Part shown: positions 58,966-64,000 of the stretch, one piece after another
How positions within the stretch are numbered: position 1 is the first letter of the stretch
Layout: the number at the start of each line of letters is the position of its first letter
Source of the DNA: Bacteroidota bacterium
GTDB lineage: Bacteria; Bacteroidota; Bacteroidia; Sphingobacteriales; Sphingobacteriaceae
DNA length: 64,000 bases
Direction of reading: 5' to 3'
NCBI GenBank assembly: GCA_013287375.1
Contig: JABDDX010000002.1
Location: 1 to 64,000 of the forward strand
Translations under genes and position numbers: made by a program
The notes under the pieces: generated by a model
What the model was told of the DNA's origin: nothing
Databases searched by the model: none
The model's input: only the letters and a program-made list of their open reading frames with translations

Positions 58966-60071
58966 TATTTTGGTGCTTTATACAGCAAATATAAGCCTAA
59001 TAAGCCAAATAATATGTTGGGTATAAATGCCGCCATTAGTGATGACATGGTGCCTTTCTCGGCAAAAACGAAGGCGAATTTATCAACTATAATAAACGAA
59101 AAACACAGTATTATGCCTATGCCCAGTGGCAAGCCTATGCCGCCGCGCACCTTTTGTGACGATAATGCAACGCCAATAAGCATCAATACAAACGTTGAAA
59201 AAGGGTAAATAAAACGCCTGTATTTTTGATAAAGCATGTTATTTAAAACGCCCGATCCACGTATTTTTTCTTTGGCTATGGCTATGTTTAATGTCTTTAA
59301 ACTCATCGCATCATAGCTATCGTCATGCAGTACATTAAAGTCGCTTGGTAGCATATCCAAGGTCGTATCTTTAGTCACGCCCAACAATTGTCGCTCATGT
59401 AAGCCGTTCACGTAACGTATGGTGCAGTTGTTTAGCTTCCATTGCCTTTTAAGTGAATCGTAGGTGATGGTAGGTGCATATAATTTTTCCTTAAGCTCAT
59501 CGCCATTGAATTTCTCCATAATAAAGGTATACCCGGTATGCACATCCTGTTGGTATGATTCCAGATAAACGAAGGTATGAGTATCCAATTTTAAATGCAC
59601 CTGACTATTGGTAGAGGCCTGGTCGCCATTGAAACCGTGTGTGTTTTCGAAGTCTATTTTTAGCTTATTGGTGTATGGAATAAGGTAAACATTGGCAAAA
59701 AAGGATACAATAAATATAAGTGTAGCGGCAATAAAGTAAGGCCTTAAAAAACGATTAAAGCTGGCTTTCCCACTCAGGATCGGAACGATTTCTGTTTGGT
59801 TAGCCATCTTCGCTGTAAAGAAAATTACCGCCAGAAAGTTAATCAAGGGCGATAACATATTGATGTAAAATGGTATAAACCCGGCGTAATATTGGAAGGC
59901 TATTTCGTATAATGTAGCGTGTTTGGAAAGGAAGTTATCGAGGTGTTCAGATATATCAAATACAACAGATATCACTATAAAAAGCCCCAGGGTAAACACG
60001 AATGTACCCAGGTATTTATTGATGATATATCTATCAATAACTTTAACGTATCTGTTATATAATTCCTTCAT
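58965..60071 (-). CDS. LptF/LptG-family lipopolysaccharide export permease
   Basis: The 368-residue protein has the N-terminal start KVIDRYIINKYLGTFVFTLGLFIVISVVFDISEHLDNFL, three helices, a periplasmic beta-jellyroll-like domain (about 125-275) and three C-terminal helices (RRFIYPFSTFVLMLIGVALSS, GGIGLPLGIGIILCFSFII). It forms part of the Lpt ABC transporter that extracts LPS from the inner membrane. LptF versus LptG cannot be decided. It is followed by the EamA gene in the same run. Confidence 0.9.
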   Translation of the reverse strand: MKELYNRYVKVIDRYIINKYLGTFVFTLGLFIVISVVFDISEHLDNFLSKHATLYEIAFQYYAGFIPFYINMLSPLINFLAVIFFTAKMANQTEIVPILSGKASFNRFLRPYFIAATLIFIVSFFANVYLIPYTNKLKIDFENTHGFNGDQASTNSQVHLKLDTHTFVYLESYQQDVHTGYTFIMEKFNGDELKEKLYAPTITYDSLKRQWKLNNCTIRYVNGLHERQLLGVTKDTTLDMLPSDFNVLHDDSYDAMSLKTLNIAIAKEKIRGSGVLNNMLYQKYRRFIYPFSTFVLMLIGVALSSQKVRGGIGLPLGIGIILCFSFIIVDKFAFVFAEKGTMSSLMAAFIPNILFGLLGLYLLYKAPK

Positions 60072-60096
60072 TTATTTAATATACTATAATTAAATA

Positions 60097-60168
60097 GGTC
60101 ATGCTGAGGCTCTCAAAGCATGTGGGTTGGCCTCTGCGCTCACCCTTCGAGAGCCTCAGGGTGACACC
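60097..60168. repeat. Imperfect intergenic inverted repeat between lptF/G and tgt
   Basis: GTCATGCTGAGGCTCTC and GAGAGCCTCAGGGTGAC form 11 perfect plus flanking partial pairs around a 34-bp spacer. It resembles the dispersed GTCA-CTGAGG repeat type and the larger one at 55941-56028. Confidence 0.55.
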
Positions 60169-60195
60169 CAGTACGCAACCAATTACTAGCCTCTT

Positions 60196-61326
60196 CTATA
60201 ACCTTTCACCCAGTCTTTTTACCATTACCTGTTTCCAGTTGTAAAACTCGCCGCTTATTATCTTTTCACGTGCTTCCTGTACCAGCCACAGGTAAAAGTG
60301 CAGGTTGTGCAAGGTAGCTATTTGTGCGCCAAGCATTTCGCCGCTATGTATCAGGTGCCTTAAATAAGCTTTTGTGTATGCTTTATCTGCAAACAGGTCA
60401 CTATCGGCTTCAATTGGCGAAAAGTCGTTCTTCCACTTCTCGTTTTTAATATTGATAATGCCATTTTTGGTAAATAACATACCGTTGCGGGCATTGCGGG
60501 TAGGCATTACGCAGTCAAACATATCAATACCTAACGCAATATTCTCCAAAATATTTATAGGTGTGCCTACACCCATCAAATAACGTGGTTTTTGCTCTGG
60601 TAATATATTGCACACAATTTCTGTCATGGCGTACATTTCTTCAGCGGGTTCGCCTACTGAAAGTCCGCCTATGGCATTGCCCTCGCGCTCAAATGAAGCG
60701 ATAACTTCTGCGGATCTCACCCTCAAGTCTTTATAAACCGAGCCTTGTACTATAGGGAAAAATGTTTGACTATAGCCGTATTTAGGTTCGGTAGTATCAA
60801 ACCTGTCGCAGCAGCGTTTAAGCCAGCGATGGGTCATTTCTATAGAGCGTTTGGCGTAGTTATAGTCGCAAGGATAGGGCGTACACTCATCAAATGCCAT
60901 AATGATATCCGCGCCAATGGTACGTTGTATATCCATCACATTCTCAGGCGTAAACAAGTGTTTTGAGCCGTCAATATGCGAGCGGAAGGTAACGCCCTCC
61001 TCCTTTATCTTACGCACTTCGGTAAGCGAATACACCTGGTAGCCGCCGCTATCGGTTAAAATAGGGCCATCCCAGCCATTAAATTTATGCAGACCACCAG
61101 CTTGCTCAATGGTGTTAAGCCCTGGTCGTAAGTATAAATGGTAGGTGTTTCCTAGTATAATTTGCGCCTTAATATCGTTCTTTAGCTCGTGCTGATGAAC
61201 GGCTTTTACGGTACCTGCGGTACCAACCGGCATAAAAATAGGCGTTTGTATGGTTCCGTGATCGGTAGTGATCTCACCCGCGCGGGCTTTTGAATGCGGA
61301 TCCTGGGCTGTTAAATTAAATTTCAT
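60196..61326 (-). CDS. tgt: tRNA-guanine transglycosylase, zinc cysteines replaced
   Basis: The 376-residue enzyme starts at the ATG at 61324-61326 (MKFNLTAQDPHSKARAGEI). It exchanges G34 of Asp, Asn, His and Tyr tRNAs for a queuosine precursor. The active-site Asp regions LTDSGGYQVYSL and VMPTRNARNGMLFT and the substrate loop GGLSVGEP are intact. The usual zinc site CxCxxC-x25-H is changed: the segment EADSDLFADKAYTKAYLRHL aligns with ECDCYTCRNYSRAYL, so the three Cys are S, L and D. The His of TLHNLHF remains. I recall the same loss in other Bacteroidota, so it may be a lineage trait. Confidence 0.93.
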   Translation of the reverse strand: MKFNLTAQDPHSKARAGEITTDHGTIQTPIFMPVGTAGTVKAVHQHELKNDIKAQIILGNTYHLYLRPGLNTIEQAGGLHKFNGWDGPILTDSGGYQVYSLTEVRKIKEEGVTFRSHIDGSKHLFTPENVMDIQRTIGADIIMAFDECTPYPCDYNYAKRSIEMTHRWLKRCCDRFDTTEPKYGYSQTFFPIVQGSVYKDLRVRSAEVIASFEREGNAIGGLSVGEPAEEMYAMTEIVCNILPEQKPRYLMGVGTPINILENIALGIDMFDCVMPTRNARNGMLFTKNGIINIKNEKWKNDFSPIEADSDLFADKAYTKAYLRHLIHSGEMLGAQIATLHNLHFYLWLVQEAREKIISGEFYNWKQVMVKRLGERL

Positions 61327-61923
61327 GTAAGTATGCAAAATTAACAAATTTATCAGGATGTGCGAATGTGCAAATTTGTGGATGTGCAAGTGTGCAGATA
61401 TGCAAATATGCGATGACTATATTGGGCCGTACTGTGTCATTATGCGGATGATACACCTGGTACAAGTGGTCGTTTTTGACCTAAAAACATCCAAAATAGT
61501 ACCCAAAAGAGCGATTTTACATGTCAAATTGCCTCGTTTTTAGACTAAAAATAGATGATTTTAGCCTAAAAAGTACCCCGAAACGACCGCTTTTTGACTG
61601 TTTTTGAATGATTTTTACCTGTTTTATCAATGTCTTGATGCGAAAATCCAATGACCAATCTCCAATCGACCGATCTCTAATCTCTAACCAATGGCATTCC
61701 CGCCGGTAGAAGCGGGCCGCGCTATTCGCTCATACTGCACAGGCCTTAATCGCCGGCCGGTATCCGCTACTATCGCTAATGCGGTAATCAGCACAAACAA
61801 AAATCAAGTAAATCCCTAAATCCCATAAATCATGGTTCAGACAATAATGTGGAAACTTAACCCACTTATAAACACAATAAATCCATTGATTTTTAACAAA
61901 TTTGCTCCTTATTATATCATTGT
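61327..61923. other. 597-bp intergenic region with degenerate repeats
   Basis: No gene is seen. It contains short imperfect repeats of ATGTGCAA type (about 61357-61405), two degenerate copies of a roughly 65-bp unit starting CGTTTTT (61471 and 61534) and a G+C-rich patch (61690-61770). There is no clear terminator or promoter. Confidence 0.6.
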
Positions 61924-63042
61924 TTGGAAACGTATATAAAGGAAGCCTTATTTCTGCTTTTTCAGTTCTGTTTTATTATTCAGCTGTATTATCTGGTTAA
62001 CAATTATAGCAGGCTTGCAGGCTATAAACCACTGGAGGATTTGCTGCCCATAACTATCCCCGTTTCGGTAATTATCAGTGCCCGAAATGAGGCAAAAAAT
62101 TTACAACATTACCTGCCATTTATCCTGGAACAAAATTATCCCGATTACGAAGTTGTGGTAATAAACGATTGTTCTCACGATTCATCCGATACCGTATTAG
62201 AGGTTTTTCAGGAGAAATATCCCCACTTAAAAGTGGTTACTATTACCGAGCATGATCGTTTTAAAACCGGTAAAAAGTTTGCATTAACCCTCGGTATCAA
62301 AGCTGCAAAAAATGAGCATTTGTTATTTACAGATGCTGATTGCATGCCAGGTTCAGTTAACTGGATAGCCCGTATGGCCGCAAATTTTACCACATCCGCG
62401 CAAATTGTTTTAGGCTACGCACCTTATAATAAGAGTAAGAATTTTTTGAATCCCTTTATCAGGTTTGAGGGGGTAAAGGCCGCTATTAATTACTTCTCGG
62501 CTGCGCTAAATGGCAACCCTTACATGGGGGTTGGGCGCAATTTGGCTTATACCAAATCGCTGTTTTTTAGTGCCAAAGGTTTCGCTTCGCATATGCATTT
62601 GATAGCAGGCGATGACGATTTATTTGTAAATCAACACGCCACAGAAGATAATACAACGATCGAATTACACCCTGAAGCCTTCACTTATACCGATGCCAAA
62701 ACCACTCTGTCGTCATGGTACAAACAGAAAAAACGCCATTTTGGGGTAGGCAAATATTACAAAAATGAGCATCGCAGAATGTTAAGTATTGATGCGATTA
62801 GCGGCTATTTATTCTATGTTTTACTGATTATATGCCTTATATTTAGCTTCGAACCCATGCTCGTTTTGGGGATATTTATATTCAGGCTGATACTGCAAAT
62901 AGTGATTTATAGCAAAACCTTTAAGAAGCTGGAAGCCAATGATTTGGTGTGGTATTTACCCGGGCTTGATTTTTGCTATTACATATATATTAACACATTC
63001 GGACTACTAGCCACTTTTATTAAGACCACCCAATGGAAATAA
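61924..63042 (+). CDS. Family 2 membrane glycosyltransferase
   Basis: The 372-residue protein has an N-terminal helix (about 5-25), then a GT-A domain: VSVIISARNEAKNLQHYLPFIL, VVVINDCSHDSSD, the metal-binding LLFTDADCMPGS, and DDDLFVNQHA; W-x-x-QKKRHFGVGKYYK resembles the QxxRW-type acceptor motif. Two or three C-terminal helices follow. The frame opens at TTG (61924-61926) with no ATG nearby. It probably builds a cell-surface polysaccharide; donor and acceptor are unknown. It overlaps the sigma factor gene by 10 bp. Confidence 0.87.
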   Translation: METYIKEALFLLFQFCFIIQLYYLVNNYSRLAGYKPLEDLLPITIPVSVIISARNEAKNLQHYLPFILEQNYPDYEVVVINDCSHDSSDTVLEVFQEKYPHLKVVTITEHDRFKTGKKFALTLGIKAAKNEHLLFTDADCMPGSVNWIARMAANFTTSAQIVLGYAPYNKSKNFLNPFIRFEGVKAAINYFSAALNGNPYMGVGRNLAYTKSLFFSAKGFASHMHLIAGDDDLFVNQHATEDNTTIELHPEAFTYTDAKTTLSSWYKQKKRHFGVGKYYKNEHRRMLSIDAISGYLFYVLLIICLIFSFEPMLVLGIFIFRLILQIVIYSKTFKKLEANDLVWYLPGLDFCYYIYINTFGLLATFIKTTQWK

Positions 63043-63638
63043 ACGCAAACTTTACCGAGAACGCGAAGAATGATTTTCACCTGGTGGTGAAGGCGCGCGA
63101 AGGCAACCAAAAAGCCTATGCCGACCTGATGCATCGCTACAAAGACTCCATCTATTTTATGGTATTAAAAATGGTTAACAACAAGGAGGACGCTATGGAC
63201 CTTACTGTTGAAACCTTTGCCAAAGCCTTTGAAAAGCTGGAAAAATACCAACCCGATTATGCCTTTAGTACCTGGCTTTTTCGCGTAGCTACTAATAATT
63301 GTATCGATTTTATCCGTAAAAAGAAGCTAAACACTACTTCCATACATGGTATGATGGATGATGATGGCGAGGATAAAACATTGCAGATTAAAGCTGATGT
63401 GCTAAATCCGGAAGAAACATCTATCAAAAAACAACAAACTGAAGAGTTAAAGTTATTGATAGAAAACTTACCGTTACGTTACCGCAACCTGATCACACTG
63501 AGGTACTTTGATGAATTATCTTACGAGGAGATAGCCCAACAGCTTGATTTACCTCTGGGTACAGTAAAAGCACAGTTATTCAGGGCTCGTTATTTATTAG
63601 GAAACATCCTTAACCGTTTAAATAGGGATGACATCTAA
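63033..63638 (+). CDS. ECF-type RNA polymerase sigma factor
   Basis: The 201-residue protein has region 2 (YADLMHRYKDSIYFMVLKMVNNKEDAMDLTVETFAKAFEKLEKYQPDYAFSTWLFRVATNNCIDFIRKKK, about 28-100) and region 4 (LPLRYRNLITLRYFDELSYEEIAQQLDLPLGTVKAQLFRARYLL, about 148-192). No anti-sigma factor gene follows in the visible part. It overlaps the glycosyltransferase by 10 bp and rsmG by 11 bp. Confidence 0.93.
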   Translation: MEINANFTENAKNDFHLVVKAREGNQKAYADLMHRYKDSIYFMVLKMVNNKEDAMDLTVETFAKAFEKLEKYQPDYAFSTWLFRVATNNCIDFIRKKKLNTTSIHGMMDDDGEDKTLQIKADVLNPEETSIKKQQTEELKLLIENLPLRYRNLITLRYFDELSYEEIAQQLDLPLGTVKAQLFRARYLLGNILNRLNRDDI

Positions 63639-64000
63639 TATTCTCTTAAAATATTTCCCTAATACTACTCCGCAGCAACAGCAGCAGTTTGAACAATTGC
63701 CCGGGTTGTATAACTTTTGGAATAACCAGATCAACGTTATTTCGCGGAAAGATATTGACCAGCTTTACGAGCGCCACGTACTGCATTCGCTTGGTATAGC
63801 TAAAGTGATAAACTTTTTACCCGGCGAAAACGTACTTGACGTAGGTACAGGTGGTGGTTTTCCCGGTATTCCACTGGCTATTTTATTCCCCGAAACGCAG
63901 TTTTTTTTGGTCGATTCCATCGGCAAAAAAATAAAAGTGGTTAAAGAAGTAGCCTCTGCACTTGGTCTTCAAAACCTTAAAGCAGAGCATTTACGAGCCG
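63628..64000 (+). CDS. rsmG: 16S rRNA (guanine-527-N7) methyltransferase, 5' part (runs off window)
   Basis: The 124 visible codons start at ATG 63628 and include YNFWNNQINVISRKDIDQLYERHVLHSLGI, the SAM motif VLDVGTGGGFPGIPLAILFP and FLVDSIGKKIKVVKEVASALGL, all typical of RsmG/GidB. The start lies inside the sigma-factor gene (11-bp overlap). Confidence 0.94.
   Translation, partial: MTSNILLKYFPNTTPQQQQQFEQLPGLYNFWNNQINVISRKDIDQLYERHVLHSLGIAKVINFLPGENVLDVGTGGGFPGIPLAILFPETQFFLVDSIGKKIKVVKEVASALGLQNLKAEHLRA

Noticed and set aside
1-64000. CRISPR array, prophage or integrase gene
   Set aside because: No regularly spaced direct repeats, phage structural genes or tyrosine/serine recombinase genes were found on either strand.

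Overview
The window is a stretch of a Bacteroidota chromosome, most likely from the Sphingobacteriaceae (Pedobacter/Mucilaginibacter-like). The evidence is a fused SecDF, a fused CcoN-CcoO oxidase subunit, a DUF3276 (PUR-like) protein, a long NusB, and promoters with the phylum-specific -7 element TAnnTTTG. Genus-level placement is inference.

Region 1 (1 to about 24.2 kb) is a microoxic/fermentative island. By eye it is richer in G+C than the rest of the window, most clearly over 1-14 kb, and it ends beside a tRNA-Arg gene (24690-24760) whose 3' end faces it. It starts with a partial Crp/Fnr regulator, two related methyltransferases (the second fused to the tail of another Crp/Fnr protein), a DUF1275 membrane protein and a universal stress protein. 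Next come a 593-residue uncharacterised protein and the divergent cbb3 oxidase locus ccoI-ccoS-ccoNO-ccoQ-ccoP-ccoG-ccoH plus a TauE/DsbD_2-type membrane protein. On the other strand lies a tightly packed run: acetate kinase, phosphoketolase, P-type H+-ATPase and hemN, with VIT1-like and aldehyde dehydrogenase genes upstream. Together these would supply a high-affinity oxidase, oxygen-independent haem synthesis and ATP from acetyl-phosphate. Fnr-type TGAT-N4-ATCA boxes lie at the same distance (58.5 bp) from the -7 element of three promoters in the first 8.4 kb. The island ends in debris: a histidine-kinase fragment and a 58-residue SHOCT protein.

Region 2 (24.7-64 kb) is core chromosome of lower G+C. 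It holds ychF, a DUF3276 gene, an ABC exporter, leucine-type dehydrogenase, a nusB-DUF1573-yajC-ybbR-coaE run, an MBL exonuclease with a DUF5522 protein, marR, a PAP2 phosphatase, a glmM-type mutase and a cysteine desulfurase. Further on are a GntR-TSUP-DUF1634 operon, accD, fbaA, an HMG-CoA-lyase-like gene, ndh, secDF, thyA/folA, ispE, a 3-hydroxyisobutyrate-dehydrogenase-like gene, an EamA-lptF/G-tgt group, and GT2-ECF sigma-rsmG (rsmG runs off the end).

Notable accessory features in region 2 are a Doc-type toxin-antitoxin pair wedged between thyA and folA with 4-bp overlaps, and a broken four-helix-bundle gene bracketed by 20-bp inverted repeats. There is also a 15-bp-arm operator ahead of the GntR gene, a Tgt without its zinc cysteines, and several dispersed inverted-repeat elements.
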